From positions 1 to 49,023 of the forward strand of contig CACYHN010000006.1 of the NCBI GenBank assembly GCA_902774275.1: a DNA stretch of 49,023 nucleotides. The letters are read 5' to 3'. Below are positions 15,069-24,844 of this stretch, in pieces. The first letter of the stretch is position 1. Each line of letters starts with the position of its first letter. The stretch is from an uncultured Bacteroidales bacterium. Lineage in GTDB: Bacteria; Bacteroidota; Bacteroidia; Bacteroidales; Bacteroidaceae. The position numbers were made by a program, and so were the translations under genes. The notes under the pieces are model-generated. The model was not told the origin of the DNA. It made no database searches and worked only from the letters and a program-made list of their open reading frames with translations.

Positions 15069-16382
15069 ATGAGTAATCTGGTAGCGATAGTAGGCCGCCC
15101 CAATGTAGGCAAGTCAACACTCTTTAACCGCCTTACACAGACACGTCAGGCCATTGTGGATGATGTGGCCGGTACCACCCGTGACCGCCAGTACGGCAAG
15201 TGCGAGTGGGGTAACCGCATATTCTCAGTGGTTGATACCGGCGGATGGGTGGTAAACTCTGATGATGTTTTTGAGGAGGAGATCCGCAAGCAGGTCAAGG
15301 TGGCTATTGATGAGGCAGACCTGATTCTTTTCCTGGTTGACATCAAGAACGGTGTTACGGACCTGGATGATGAGGTGGCCGGAATACTGCGTCGCTCCAA
15401 GACTCCGGTCATACTGGTTACCAACAAGATGGATACCTTTGACCTGCAGTATGCCGCCGCCGAATTTTACAGCCTTGGTCTGGGTGACCCCGTAAGCATT
15501 TCGGCTGCAAACGGTAGCGGAACAGGTGAACTTTTGGACATGATTGTAAGCAAGCTGCCTGCCGAGGCTGATGCTGAGACCGATGAGGATATACCGCGTT
15601 TTGCAGTGGTGGGCCGTCCTAATGTAGGCAAGAGTTCAATCGTAAACGCATTCATAGGTGAGGACCGCAACATCGTGACCGATATTGCCGGTACTACGCG
15701 TGACTCAGTCTATACCCGTTATACCAAGTTCGGATTTGATTTCTATCTGGTTGATACCGCCGGCATACGCAAGAAAAGCAAGGTGGAGGAGGATCTGGAG
15801 TTCTACTCCGTGATGCGTTCCATCCGCGCAATTGAGAACAGCGATGTCTGCGTGCTCATGCTTGATGCCACCCGCGGCATTGAGAGCCAGGATATGAATA
15901 TCGTATCACTCATAGTCAAGAACCAGAAGGGACTTGTGGTGGTGGTGAATAAGTGGGATCTCATTGAGGACCGCTCAGCCAAGGTGATGCAGAACTATGA
16001 GGATGCCATACGCTCACGTCTGGCTCCGTTCGTTGATTTCCCGATCGTGTTTACATCGGCCATAGAGAAACAGCGTATCCTTAAGGTGCTGGAGTGCGCC
16101 AAGGATGTATATAAGCACAAGACCAACCATGTATCTACCGGTAAGCTGAATGCTGAGATGCTTCCGCTCATTGAGGCATATCCGCCACCTTCAACCAAGG
16201 GTAAGTATATCAAGATAAAGTACTGCACTCAGCTGCAGGGTCCGCAGATACCTACATTCATATTCTTTGCGAACCTGCCGCAGTATGTTAAGGATCCCTA
16301 CAAGCGTTTCCTTGAGAACAAGATTCGTGAAAAGTGGGATTTCAGCGGAACACCCATCAATATCTTCATTAGACAGAAGTGA
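15069..16382 (+). CDS. der: Ribosome-associated double GTPase Der (EngA)
   Basis: 437 residues with two tandem G domains: [14 protein letters not shown] (residue ~8) and [14 protein letters not shown] (~180), each with its DTGG or DTAG and NKMD or NKWD motifs, then the C-terminal KH-like domain ([18 protein letters not shown]). Der acts in 50S biogenesis. It follows era by 18 nt. Its stop lies right before element A2, which provides the terminator. Confidence 0.98.
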   Translation: MSNLVAIVGRPNVGKSTLFNRLTQTRQAIVDDVAGTTRDRQYGKCEWGNRIFSVVDTGGWVVNSDDVFEEEIRKQVKVAIDEADLILFLVDIKNGVTDLDDEVAGILRRSKTPVILVTNKMDTFDLQYAAAEFYSLGLGDPVSISAANGSGTGELLDMIVSKLPAEADAETDEDIPRFAVVGRPNVGKSSIVNAFIGEDRNIVTDIAGTTRDSVYTRYTKFGFDFYLVDTAGIRKKSKVEEDLEFYSVMRSIRAIENSDVCVLMLDATRGIESQDMNIVSLIVKNQKGLVVVVNKWDLIEDRSAKVMQNYEDAIRSRLAPFVDFPIVFTSAIEKQRILKVLECAKDVYKHKTNHVSTGKLNAEMLPLIEAYPPPSTKGKYIKIKYCTQLQGPQIPTFIFFANLPQYVKDPYKRFLENKIREKWDFSGTPINIFIRQK

Positions 16383-16502
16383 ATTTTAATTGAAAATTGA
16401 AAATTGAAAATTATAAAAAACGAGCGAAAATTTTTTTTCGCTCGTTTTTTAATGTCGCGGGAATTAACGCAGGTGCTTGTTAATTTTCAATTTTCAATTT
16501 TC
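16383..16502. repeat. Heptamer-flanked bidirectional terminator element, copy A2
   Basis: A left TTGAAAA array (about 16391-16411), a perfect 16-bp hairpin (16415-16430 with 16435-16450), the conserved core AATGTCGCGGG then TTAACGCAGGTGCTTG, and a right TTTTCAA array up to ~16502. It separates der from the convergent M6 protease gene and encodes that protein's last residues K-L-K-I-E-N and its stop. Confidence 0.88.
16415..16450. terminator. Bidirectional intrinsic terminator in element A2
   Basis: A6-CGAGCG-A4 and T4-CGCTCG-T6 form a perfect 16-bp stem with a TTTT loop, so a U-run follows the stem on both strands. Confidence 0.75.
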
Positions 16503-18120
16503 GTACAATGTTCCTACACTTGACAATCCAAATCCCCTGCCCGGGAAGAGCAATGCGCTGAGTAGATTGTGAGGTGACGGTTTCAGAAACCGTACGGCCG
16601 GAGATGTCATGAAGCGTGACTTTGCTGCCCACAGGCGCGGTCACAGAGAGTTCTCCGTCAATTACGTTAATTGAGAATTGGTTCGCATTATGCTCTTCTA
16701 CCTTTGATTCTCTGCCATGGCCCGCATAAAACGCAATCTTGCCATCCTCTTTGTGAATGTTGTAAACAGAGTACTGCGGAACGTATGAGGCAACTGCAAG
16801 GGCCGGTTCTCCTTTTGTGGTAATACTGTCAATGTCCTTGTATGGAAAGAGGTCGCCGTAGTTAGTATATCTGTCATAATCGTTGTCAGCAGGCAGTATG
16901 TGGTAACGCTTGTTTGAACTGCCTGAACTGGTGTTTACCGTATTTCCGGTCCAGCTGCTTTTGTAATATCTTACGGCAGTGACCATAAGTCCTTCAGCGG
17001 CATGAAAGCTGTACCAGACGGTTTTGATGTGATTTTCCAATATTATGAAGGAATCTTCCTGTCCGGTGTTGATGCGGTATGCGGAATGTACCCCTGCGTG
17101 AGCATCGGGCATCTGGCTTATGTCATTGAGAACGTAGTGACCAGGCTCTGTGATCTCTTCTATCTCCATCCAGCCCAGTGAATATTTCTCAAATGCTGTA
17201 AAACCTACGGGTGTGAACCCTTGGTTCTCATAGCTTCCGTAATCCATAAGACTCCAGTATCCCATTGCAGCAACCGTCTGTGAATTTGATTCGGAGTTTT
17301 TGTTATAGAAGTCAGGGAGTCCTAAGGTGTGTGCAAACTCGTGGCAGATGATTCCTATGCCATCCATTATGGTGTCTGTATCCCAAAACAGCTCGCAGGA
17401 ACATGCGTAAGTTATGTTTTTTATGCTGTTATAGTTCCTTACGGTATCGGCGTGCGGAAAAATACAGTTTATGTCTGATCCGTAATAGTTCTCGCCTCTG
17501 CCGGCATATATGAAGATAAAACTGTCCAGATTGCCGTTTCGGGTGTATTGCGTCAGGTCAACCTTGCCGCTTGCCGTCAATGAATCACATATTTCCCGTA
17601 CGAGCCGCTTTGTCATGGTATCATTGCCCTTGCCGTAATAGGCATATCCCTTTGAGGCATGGACCGGACCTACAATCCTGAACTTAGGTATATATTTACC
17701 GTATGATTGTGCCTGAAAATAATCCGATACACAGCCTATGTTGGGATAGATTGGAGTGTTGTCATATTCAGATAAAGGGACATCGGAATAACCTTTCTCA
17801 TTGAAAATACGGTCAAAATGTTTTTTAAGCTTAGTGGTGTCCTGGTAATAGAAGTGCCGGTCCTGGAAATCCACCAGAACGACAATGTATTCTTGAACAC
17901 CTGTCCTGATGATGTCTCTGGTGGAATAACTTCCGGGAGCAGAAGCTTTGGTGATTAAAGATTGACCGGCGTTTTCCCAAACTACAGGATTGTCACGGTC
18001 TATTGTACCTGCGTAATCCATGGCCGGCATGCCCGGCATCCGGCGCATTTGAACGGCATGAACTGCTGAAAAAATGAAAAGACATGCCAAAACAGCCAAT
18101 ATGTGCCTTATGGCATTCAT
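16480..18120 (-). CDS. Secreted M6-family metalloprotease with sorting-like C-terminal domain
   Basis: 546 residues: signal peptide ([20 protein letters not shown], cleavage near VHA), then an M6 (immune inhibitor A-like) catalytic domain with the zinc motif H260-E-F-A-H264 followed by TLGLPDFYN, and DYGSYENQGFTPVGF nearby. The last ~75 residues form a beta-sandwich-like tail (LSVTAPVGSKVTLHDISGR, closing with GIWIVKCRNIVRKLKIEN), resembling the type A C-terminal domain used for type IX secretion. Predicted to be an extracellular or cell-surface peptidase. The ATG overlaps the lptB stop by one base (TGATG). The final K-L-K-I-E-N and stop are encoded by the heptamer array of element A2. Confidence 0.85.
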   Translation of the reverse strand: MNAIRHILAVLACLFIFSAVHAVQMRRMPGMPAMDYAGTIDRDNPVVWENAGQSLITKASAPGSYSTRDIIRTGVQEYIVVLVDFQDRHFYYQDTTKLKKHFDRIFNEKGYSDVPLSEYDNTPIYPNIGCVSDYFQAQSYGKYIPKFRIVGPVHASKGYAYYGKGNDTMTKRLVREICDSLTASGKVDLTQYTRNGNLDSFIFIYAGRGENYYGSDINCIFPHADTVRNYNSIKNITYACSCELFWDTDTIMDGIGIICHEFAHTLGLPDFYNKNSESNSQTVAAMGYWSLMDYGSYENQGFTPVGFTAFEKYSLGWMEIEEITEPGHYVLNDISQMPDAHAGVHSAYRINTGQEDSFIILENHIKTVWYSFHAAEGLMVTAVRYYKSSWTGNTVNTSSGSSNKRYHILPADNDYDRYTNYGDLFPYKDIDSITTKGEPALAVASYVPQYSVYNIHKEDGKIAFYAGHGRESKVEEHNANQFSINVIDGELSVTAPVGSKVTLHDISGRTVSETVTSQSTQRIALPGQGIWIVKCRNIVRKLKIEN

Positions 18121-18896
18121 CAGTTCTGGAAATTCTTTTTCTTTAGCTCAAAGCTCTGGCTAAGATATTTTTCCCTTACTATCGGGTTCTCAGCCAGTTC
18201 CTCAGGTGTACCCTGAAAGAGGATACGCCCCTCAAATAGAAGGTATGCACGGTCTGTGATGCTGAGAGTTTCGTGTACGTTATGGTCAGTTATGAGAATG
18301 CCTATGTTGCGGTCCTTTAGTTTCCAGACTATCTGTTGGATATCTTCAACGGCAATAGGGTCAACACCGGCAAACGGTTCGTCAAGCATGATGAACTTTG
18401 GCTCGATTGCCAGGCATCGGGCAATCTCCGTGCGGCGGCGCTCACCACCGGAGAGACGGTCACCCAAGTTCTTGCGCACCTTCTGAAGGCGGAACTCATT
18501 GATAAGGCTCTCCAGCTTCTCACGCTGGTAGGCAAGAGGCTTACCGGTAAGTTCCAATACAGAAGCGATGTTATCCTCAACACTCATCTTGCGGAAAACG
18601 CTGGCCTCCTGTGCCAGATAGCCTACGCCTGCACGGGCACGCTTGTAAACGGGGAAATCTGTAATGTCCTGTTCGTCCAGGTAGATGTGGCCTTCATTGG
18701 GGGTGATAAGACCGGTGGTCATATAGAATGATGTGGTCTTTCCGGCTCCGTTGGGACCTAACAGACCTACTATCTCACCCTGTTTGACATCAAATGAGAC
18801 CTGGTTTACCACGGTGCGCTTACCGTAGCGTTTTACAAGATTCTCAGTCCTGAGTACCATCTTGTGGCCTGGTGTCTGCTCTAGCAACTCTTCCAT
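18120..18896 (-). CDS. lptB: LPS export ABC transporter ATPase LptB
   Basis: 258 residues from ATG 18896 ([15 protein letters not shown]). Walker [11 protein letters not shown]-loop [17 protein letters not shown], signature [13 protein letters not shown], Walker [16 protein letters not shown] and the H-switch [10 protein letters not shown] are all typical of LptB. It powers LptFG-driven lipopolysaccharide export from the inner membrane. The open frame continues upstream to 18989, but that extension runs through the promoter box and a palindromic repeat, so it is rejected. The promoter predicts a nearly leaderless mRNA. The M6 protease gene follows with a one-base overlap. Confidence 0.95.
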   Translation of the reverse strand: MEELLEQTPGHKMVLRTENLVKRYGKRTVVNQVSFDVKQGEIVGLLGPNGAGKTTSFYMTTGLITPNEGHIYLDEQDITDFPVYKRARAGVGYLAQEASVFRKMSVEDNIASVLELTGKPLAYQREKLESLINEFRLQKVRKNLGDRLSGGERRRTEIARCLAIEPKFIMLDEPFAGVDPIAVEDIQQIVWKLKDRNIGILITDHNVHETLSITDRAYLLFEGRILFQGTPEELAENPIVREKYLSQSFELKKKNFQN

Positions 18897-18903
18897 AACG
18901 GTG

Positions 18904-18935
18904 CAAAGATAAAGAAATTTGCTAACATTGACAAA
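18904..18935 (-). promoter_or_regulatory. Promoter of lptB
   Basis: Minus-strand TTTG (18932-18935), a 20-bp spacer and TATCTTTG (18904-18911) match both Bacteroidetes boxes. The -7 box ends 7 nt before the lptB ATG, so the leader should be only a few nucleotides or none. Confidence 0.7.
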
Positions 18936-18951
18936 GCTAGCGATACCGAAA

Positions 18952-19026
18952 GGGGACGGTTCTTTTTGCGTCGTGGTAAATTTGCTCAATGAGGAAGCTT
19001 TTCCCGACGCAAAAAGAACCGTCCCC
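18952..19026. repeat. REP-like palindrome with 22-bp perfect inverted arms
   Basis: 18952-18973 is a perfect inverted copy of 19005-19026 around a 31-bp interior. The arm begins GGGGACGGTTCTTTTTGCGT, nearly the same as the arm of the larger palindrome at 44335-44472. It lies between the divergent lptB and tig promoters. Confidence 0.9.
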
Positions 19027-19092
19027 AGTCAGCTACTTCCAACCTAACCAAAGTCAGCGACTGTTTGGCAGACTGCTAAAATTTCTCAAAAG

Positions 19093-19124
19093 TTTCTACA
19101 TTTGCAGGAATTGAACTAATTTTG
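19093..19124 (+). promoter_or_regulatory. Candidate promoter of tig
   Basis: TAATTTTG (19117-19124) matches TAnnTTTG; TTTC at 19093-19096 with a 20-bp spacer is a weak -33. A second match, TACATTTG, lies at 19097-19104. The ATG is 45 nt downstream. Confidence 0.5.
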
Positions 19125-19169
19125 CACCCTAATAAAAAAAGAGAAAATTTCAGATAATTATAACAGAGA

Positions 19170-20555
19170 ATGAACGTAAAGTTTGAGAATGTAAGCAAGG
19201 TACAGGGCCTGCTTACCATCAGCATGGAGAAAGCTGATTACCAGGAGAATGTTGATAAGGCACTTAAAGATGCCAGAAAGAAAGTCCAGATGCCGGGTTT
19301 CCGTCCGGGTATGGTTCCGATGAGTCTCGTGCAGAAGATGTACGGCAAGTCAATCAAGGCCGATGAGATTAACAAGATCCTTCAGGAGAAGGTGTTCGGT
19401 TACATCAAGGATAATAAGATAGATATGCTGGGCGAGCCACTCCCCAATGAGGAGAAGGAGGCTGGCTTGAGTCTTGACGATGACAACCAGACTTTCTACT
19501 TTGACATAGCTCTTGCTCCCAAGTTCAATGCTGAGATAGGTAAGGATGATGCCATCACCTACTATGAGATCAAGGTTACAGAGGAGATGGTAAACAATCA
19601 GGTTAAGGCTTACACTCAGCAGAACGGCAAGTATGAGCAGGTGGACAGCTATAAGGAGAATGATGTCATCAAGGGTCAGCTTGTGGAGTTGAACCTGGAC
19701 GGTTCTGTCAAGGAAGGCGGTATCGTTGTGGAGGGTGCTACACTCATGCCTGAGTATATCAAGGATGCTGCTCAGAAGAAGCTGTTCAGCAAGGCCAAGA
19801 AGGGTGATGTCATCAAATTCAACCCGGCCAAGGCCTATGAAGGTAACGCTATAGAGATCTCCTCACTTCTCAACAAGAAAAAAGAGGAGGTTGATGGTAT
19901 TGATGCAGATTTCTCACTCACCATTCAGGATATCACCCGCTTTGTTGAGAGCGAGCTTAACCAGGAGGTGTTTGACCGCGTATTCGGTAAGGATGCTGTT
20001 AAAGACGAGGCCGGTTTCCGCGCCAAGGTTGAGGAGACTCTTGCACAGAGCTTCGTACCGGACAGTGACTACAAGTTCCTGCTTGACGTACGTGCTTATC
20101 TGATGGAGAAAGTTGGTAAGTTGGAGTATGCCGAGGGTCTGCTCAAGCGTATAATGAAGGCCAATAAACCTGATGCGGAGCAGGATGAGGCAACATTCCA
20201 GCGTAGCCTTGAGGAACTCACATGGCATCTTATCCAGGAGCAGTTGGTTGAGAAATACAGCATCAAGGTTGAAGAGGATGATATCAAGGCTATGGCCCGT
20301 GAGGCTACCCGTGCACAGTTTGCACAGTACGGAATGATGAACATTCCTGATGAGCTGCTTGACAACTACTCAAAGGAGATGCTCAAGAAGCGTGAGACCG
20401 TGGACGGTCTGGTTAACCGTGCCATCGAGAGCAAGCTGACTGCTGCCCTCAAGGGTGATGTCAAGCTTAAGAACAAGAAGGTCACTGTAGATGAGTTCAA
20501 CAAGTTGTTTGAGCCCGCTACAGAGACTAAGGCCAAGAAGACCTCAAAGAAGTAA
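19170..20555 (+). CDS. tig: Trigger factor
   Basis: 461 residues. The N-terminal ribosome-binding domain has the signature PGFRPGMVP (about 43-51), followed by an atypical middle domain (about 150-250) in place of a clearly recognisable FKBP domain and a long helical C-terminal chaperone domain ending in a lysine-rich tail (KAKKTSKK). Divergent middle domains are usual for Bacteroidetes trigger factors. It binds the ribosome exit tunnel and holds nascent chains. clpP follows after 20 nt, the classic tig-clpP-clpX order. Confidence 0.95.
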   Translation: MNVKFENVSKVQGLLTISMEKADYQENVDKALKDARKKVQMPGFRPGMVPMSLVQKMYGKSIKADEINKILQEKVFGYIKDNKIDMLGEPLPNEEKEAGLSLDDDNQTFYFDIALAPKFNAEIGKDDAITYYEIKVTEEMVNNQVKAYTQQNGKYEQVDSYKENDVIKGQLVELNLDGSVKEGGIVVEGATLMPEYIKDAAQKKLFSKAKKGDVIKFNPAKAYEGNAIEISSLLNKKKEEVDGIDADFSLTIQDITRFVESELNQEVFDRVFGKDAVKDEAGFRAKVEETLAQSFVPDSDYKFLLDVRAYLMEKVGKLEYAEGLLKRIMKANKPDAEQDEATFQRSLEELTWHLIQEQLVEKYSIKVEEDDIKAMAREATRAQFAQYGMMNIPDELLDNYSKEMLKKRETVDGLVNRAIESKLTAALKGDVKLKNKKVTVDEFNKLFEPATETKAKKTSKK

Positions 20556-20575
20556 AACAAATAAAACAGATCAAA

Positions 20576-21241
20576 ATGGACGATTTCCGCAAATATGCTA
20601 CCCGTCATCTCGGGATGAACAGTCAGGTTCTTGATGATGTTATCAAGGCAGAGTCACAGTACCTGAACCCTTACATTCTGGAGGAACGTCAGCTTAACGT
20701 TACCCAGATGGACGTGTTCTCACGCCTTATGATGGACCGTATAATATTCCTTGGTACGGAAATCAATGACTATACGGCCAACACCATCCAGGCACAGTTG
20801 CTCTATCTGGATTCAGTGGATTCGTCCAAGGAGATATCAATCTATCTGAATTCCCCCGGCGGAAGCGTAACCGCCGGCTTGGGAATTTATGATACAATGC
20901 AGTTCGTTTCAAGTCCTATCGCCACAATCTGCACAGGTATGGCTGCCAGCATGGCTGCCGTGCTGCTCGTTTCAGGACAGGAGGGTAAGCGTTCTGCTTT
21001 GCCTCATAGCCGTGTTATGATACATCAGCCATTAGGTGGTGTCCAGGGTCAGGCAAGTGATATTGAGATTACAGCCCGTGAGATTCAGAAAATAAAGAAA
21101 GAACTTTACACAATCATATCTGAGCACTCACACACTCCATTTGATAAGGTGTGGGCTGACAGTGACCGTGACTATTGGATGACGGCACAGGAGGCTAAGG
21201 AGTACGGCATGATTGACCAGGTTCTTGAGAAACGTAAATAA
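20576..21241 (+). CDS. clpP: ATP-dependent Clp protease proteolytic subunit
   Basis: 221 residues. Active-site Ser125 ([10 protein letters not shown]), His150 (MIHQPLGG) and a C-terminal Asp in DRDYWM are in place, with the strand [18 protein letters not shown]. It forms the tetradecameric protease used by ClpX. It lies between tig (20 nt) and clpX (10 nt) in one operon. Confidence 0.98.
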   Translation: MDDFRKYATRHLGMNSQVLDDVIKAESQYLNPYILEERQLNVTQMDVFSRLMMDRIIFLGTEINDYTANTIQAQLLYLDSVDSSKEISIYLNSPGGSVTAGLGIYDTMQFVSSPIATICTGMAASMAAVLLVSGQEGKRSALPHSRVMIHQPLGGVQGQASDIEITAREIQKIKKELYTIISEHSHTPFDKVWADSDRDYWMTAQEAKEYGMIDQVLEKRK

Positions 21242-21251
21242 GCGTGTTCTG

Positions 21252-22484
21252 ATGGCAGGAATAAAGAAAGGTTCCAGGTTCTGCAGTTTTTGCGGACGTT
21301 CAGACAAGGAGGTTGAGTTCCTTATAACCGGTATAGAAGGCTGTATCTGTAACGAGTGTGTGGAACGTGCCTCTGAGATTGTGCGTGACTCCAAGGGGAA
21401 TGCTACCAAACCTGCCTTTACCATGAGTTCTGTGCCCAAGCCCAAGGAAATAAAGAAGTTCCTTGATGATTATGTTATAGGCCAGGACGCCGCCAAGCGC
21501 TATCTTTCAGTTGCTGTCTATAATCATTACAAACGTATTACCCAGCCCAGCTCAGATGATGTTGACATAGAGAAAAGCAATATCATTCTGGTAGGTGCCA
21601 CAGGAACAGGCAAGACACTTCTGGCCAAGACCATAGCCAGATTGCTCAAGGTTCCGTTCACCATAGTTGACGCTACTGTTCTCACGGAGGCCGGTTATGT
21701 TGGTGAGGATGTTGAGAGCATCCTTTCACGCCTGCTTCAGGTGGCTGATTATGATGTGGCTGCTGCTGAACGCGGAATAGTGTTCATTGATGAGATAGAT
21801 AAGATAGCCCGTAAGAGTGATAACCCATCCATAACCCGTGATGTAAGCGGCGAGGGTGTACAGCAGGGCCTTTTAAAGCTTCTTGAGGGTTCTGTGGTCA
21901 ATGTGCCTCCTCAGGGCGGTCGTAAACATCCTGAACAGAAATTCATTCAGGTTGACACCAAGAACATACTGTTTATCTGCGGCGGCGCTTTTGACGGCAT
22001 AGAACGCAAGATTGCAAACCGTCTGAATACCCAGGTGGTAGGTTTTGAATCAGTGGAGCAGCGCAGCAAGGTTGACCTGAACAATCTTATGAAATATGTT
22101 GCACCTCAGGATCTCAAGTCATTCGGTCTTATCCCTGAGATAATAGGTCGTCTGCCGGTGGTTACAAGCCTTCAGCCGCTTGACCGTGTGGCTTTGCGTA
22201 ACATTCTTACGGAGCCCAAGAATTCAATTGTAAAGCAGTATACCAAGATGTTCAAACTTGACGGGGTGGAGCTCAAGTTCCAGCCGGAGGTTCTGGACTT
22301 CATAGTGGATAAGGCAATAGAATTCAAGCTTGGAGCACGCGGACTCAGGTCAATAGTTGAAACGATAATGATTGACGCTATGTACGAGATACCGTCATCG
22401 GGAAAAAAGAGTTACACTGTTACTTTGGATTATGCAAAGAAACAGTTGGATAAGGCCGATGGTATTGTACTTGAGAATTCTTGA
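21252..22484 (+). CDS. clpX: Clp protease ATP-binding subunit ClpX
   Basis: 410 residues from ATG 21252 ([17 protein letters not shown]), 10 nt after clpP; the in-frame ATG at 21213 lies inside clpP. Zinc-binding domain CSFC...CNEC, Walker A GATGTGKT, Walker [12 protein letters not shown], pore loop GYVGED, and sensor-2 GARGLR are present. It unfolds substrates and feeds them into ClpP. Confidence 0.98.
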   Translation: MAGIKKGSRFCSFCGRSDKEVEFLITGIEGCICNECVERASEIVRDSKGNATKPAFTMSSVPKPKEIKKFLDDYVIGQDAAKRYLSVAVYNHYKRITQPSSDDVDIEKSNIILVGATGTGKTLLAKTIARLLKVPFTIVDATVLTEAGYVGEDVESILSRLLQVADYDVAAAERGIVFIDEIDKIARKSDNPSITRDVSGEGVQQGLLKLLEGSVVNVPPQGGRKHPEQKFIQVDTKNILFICGGAFDGIERKIANRLNTQVVGFESVEQRSKVDLNNLMKYVAPQDLKSFGLIPEIIGRLPVVTSLQPLDRVALRNILTEPKNSIVKQYTKMFKLDGVELKFQPEVLDFIVDKAIEFKLGARGLRSIVETIMIDAMYEIPSSGKKSYTVTLDYAKKQLDKADGIVLENS

Positions 22485-22503
22485 CGTCAAATCAATAGTC
22501 CTG

Positions 22504-22537
22504 GCGCATTAAGGCGCGCTTTTATTATATTTTTTTG
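22504..22537 (+). terminator. Weak candidate terminator after clpX
   Basis: A 4-bp GCGC stem (22504-22507 with 22514-22517) is followed by a T-rich tract TTTTATTATATTTTTTT. The stem is short, so termination may be partial. Confidence 0.35.
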
Positions 22538-22557
22538 CAGTTTTTTTTGGTAAAAAG

Positions 22558-22590
22558 TTTGCAGGAATAAAATTCTTGTACTTAACTTTG
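22558..22590 (+). promoter_or_regulatory. Promoter of recQ-guaB
   Basis: TTTG (22558-22561), a 21-bp spacer and TAACTTTG (22583-22590) match both Bacteroidetes boxes; the recQ ATG is 45 nt downstream. A 9-bp hairpin (22594-22602 with 22605-22613) overlaps the expected transcription start. Confidence 0.65.
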
Positions 22591-22593
22591 TTT

Positions 22594-22613
22594 TTCTATC
22601 TCTTGAGATAGAA
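22594..22613 (+). promoter_or_regulatory. Palindrome at the recQ transcription start
   Basis: TTCTATCTC and GAGATAGAA form a perfect 9-bp inverted repeat with a 2-nt centre, starting 3 nt after the -7 box. It could be an operator or a 5'-terminal mRNA stem. Confidence 0.45.
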
Positions 22614-22635
22614 TAGATGAATTATATCAATTTGT

Positions 22636-24816
22636 ATGGCAAAAGACGTTAATCTGCAGGAAATCCTGAAAGTCCATTTTGGCTTTGATACTTTCAAGGG
22701 AGACCAGGAGGCTATTATACGCAATCTGTTGGGCGGCAACGATACGTTCGTGCTTATGCCTACAGGTGGCGGCAAGTCACTCTGTTACCAGCTTCCGGCC
22801 CTTGTTATGGACGGGACGGCCATTGTTATATCGCCACTGATTGCTCTTATGAAGAACCAGGTTGATGCCATGCGCAACCTGGGTGAGGAGGATGGAATAG
22901 CCCATTTCATCAATTCATCACTGAGCAAGACATCAATAGATCTGGTAAAAGCCGATATACTTGAAGGAAAGACCAAACTCCTTTATGTGGCCCCCGAGTC
23001 ACTTACCAAGGAGGAGAATGTGGATTTCCTCAAGAAGATAAAGATATCGTTCTATGCCATTGATGAGGCGCACTGCATATCGGAGTGGGGACATGATTTC
23101 CGTCCTGAGTACCGTAAGATACGCGATATAGTCAAGGAGATAGGCCTGGCACCAATAATTGCCCTGACTGCTACCGCCACCAATAAGGTGCGTGATGATA
23201 TCAAGAAGAACCTGGGCATTCAGGATGCCAAGGATTTCAAGTCATCATTCAACCGTCCCAATCTTTACTATGAAGTAAGACCCAAGACCAAGAATGTTGA
23301 CAAGGATATAATCAAGTTCATAAAGGCTAACCCCGGCAAGTCAGGTATCATATACTGCCTCTCCCGCAAGAAGGTGGAAGAACTGGCTGAGATTCTGCAG
23401 GCCAATGACATATCGGCCATGGCCTATCATGCCGGCATGGAGGCCGCTGCACGCAGCAAGACGCAGGATGCCTTCATCATGGAGAAGATTGACGTGATCG
23501 TGGCTACCATAGCGTTCGGCATGGGTATTGACAAGCCTGATGTACGCTATGTTATCCATTACGATATTCCCAAGAGCCTGGAGGGTTACTACCAGGAGAC
23601 CGGACGTGCCGGCCGTGACGGAGGTGAGGGCCAGTGCATAGCTTTCTACAACAGCAAGGATGTTCAGAAACTTGAGAAATTCCTTGAGGGCAAACCCCTG
23701 GCTGAACAGGACATAGGGCGTCAGCTGCTGGCTGAGACCACAGCTTACTGCGAGTCATCGGTATGCCGCCGCAAGTTGTTGCTCCACTATTTTGGTGAGA
23801 ACTATGAGGAGGATAACTGCGGAAACTGCGACAACTGTCTCAACCCCAAGAAACGTGTTGAGGCACAACAGTTGCTTGAGGCCGTGCTTGAGTGTATATT
23901 GGCTGTCAAGGAGAACTTCAAGGCGGATTATATCATTGATATGCTTCTGGGTAAGGAGACATCGGAGATAACTGACCACATGCATGATGACCTAGAGGTG
24001 TTCGGTTCAGGTTCCGATGAGGAGGAGAAGACCTGGAACGCAGTGATACGTCAGGCACTGATAGCCGGTTATATCCGCAAGGATGTTGAGAACTACGGAC
24101 TGCTCAAGATAACAGATGAAGGAAGGGATTTCATGAAGAACCCCAAGTCTTTCATGATTGTTGAGGACAAGGAGTTTGATGATGATGAGACAGAAGGCCC
24201 GATGCGTGGCGGCGGGTCATTCGCCGTTGACCCGGAGCTCTATTCCATGCTCAAGGATCTGCGTAAGAAGATATCCAAGCATCTGCAGCTGCCGCCATAC
24301 GTGATATTCCAGGATCCGTCACTGGAGGCTATGGCTACAACTTATCCGGTAACCATTGATGAGCTCCAGAACATTCCTGGTGTTGGTGCCGGTAAGGCCA
24401 AGCGTTACGGTCAGGAGTTCATAGACCTGATAAAACGTCACGTTGAGGAGAATGAGATAGAGCGCCCGGAGGATCTGCGTGTACGTACCGTGGCCAACAA
24501 GTCCAAACTCAAGGTAAGCATCATCCAGAGCATTGACATGAAGGTGGCTCTTGATGATATCGCAATAAGTAAAGGCATAGATTTTGATGAGCTGCTTACA
24601 GAGATTGAGGCTATTGTCAACTCAGGTACTAAGCTGGATATAGACTATTTTATAGACAGCGTAATGGATGAGGACCGTTCAGAGGATATATATGAATACT
24701 TCAGGGAGTCAGAAAGTGATTCCATTGATGATGCCATTGACGAGTTGGGCGATGATTACAGTGAGGAGGAGATTCGTCTGGTGCGCATCAAATTCATATC
24801 AGAGATGGGTAATTAA
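22636..24816 (+). CDS. recQ: ATP-dependent DNA helicase RecQ
   Basis: 726 residues. Helicase core with Walker A PTGGGKSLCYQLP, DEAH box (AIDEAHCISEWGHDFRPEY), motif VI TGRAGRDG, then the RQC zinc site (CRRKLLLHYF ... CGNCDNC), a winged helix, an HRDC domain (about 525-600, LRKKISKHLQLPPYVIF) and a ~120-residue acidic C-terminal extension. It unwinds DNA 3' to 5' in recombination and fork repair. guaB starts 28 nt downstream, so the two may be co-transcribed. The length is greater than E. coli RecQ (about 610) because of the C-terminal extension. Confidence 0.97.
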   Translation: MAKDVNLQEILKVHFGFDTFKGDQEAIIRNLLGGNDTFVLMPTGGGKSLCYQLPALVMDGTAIVISPLIALMKNQVDAMRNLGEEDGIAHFINSSLSKTSIDLVKADILEGKTKLLYVAPESLTKEENVDFLKKIKISFYAIDEAHCISEWGHDFRPEYRKIRDIVKEIGLAPIIALTATATNKVRDDIKKNLGIQDAKDFKSSFNRPNLYYEVRPKTKNVDKDIIKFIKANPGKSGIIYCLSRKKVEELAEILQANDISAMAYHAGMEAAARSKTQDAFIMEKIDVIVATIAFGMGIDKPDVRYVIHYDIPKSLEGYYQETGRAGRDGGEGQCIAFYNSKDVQKLEKFLEGKPLAEQDIGRQLLAETTAYCESSVCRRKLLLHYFGENYEEDNCGNCDNCLNPKKRVEAQQLLEAVLECILAVKENFKADYIIDMLLGKETSEITDHMHDDLEVFGSGSDEEEKTWNAVIRQALIAGYIRKDVENYGLLKITDEGRDFMKNPKSFMIVEDKEFDDDETEGPMRGGGSFAVDPELYSMLKDLRKKISKHLQLPPYVIFQDPSLEAMATTYPVTIDELQNIPGVGAGKAKRYGQEFIDLIKRHVEENEIERPEDLRVRTVANKSKLKVSIIQSIDMKVALDDIAISKGIDFDELLTEIEAIVNSGTKLDIDYFIDSVMDEDRSEDIYEYFRESESDSIDDAIDELGDDYSEEEIRLVRIKFISEMGN

Positions 24817-24844
24817 TTGAGAATAACAAAAAAAACATATCAAG

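Noticed and set aside
1200..16502. Elements A1 and A2 as boundaries of a composite transposon
   Set aside because: The 15 kb between them is mainly housekeeping genes (ispH, cmk, rpmF, era, der), so mobilisation as a unit is implausible.
18897..18989. Longer N-terminus for LptB starting at 18989
   Set aside because: The extension is encoded by the palindromic repeat and the promoter; ATG 18896 gives the normal LptB N-terminus.
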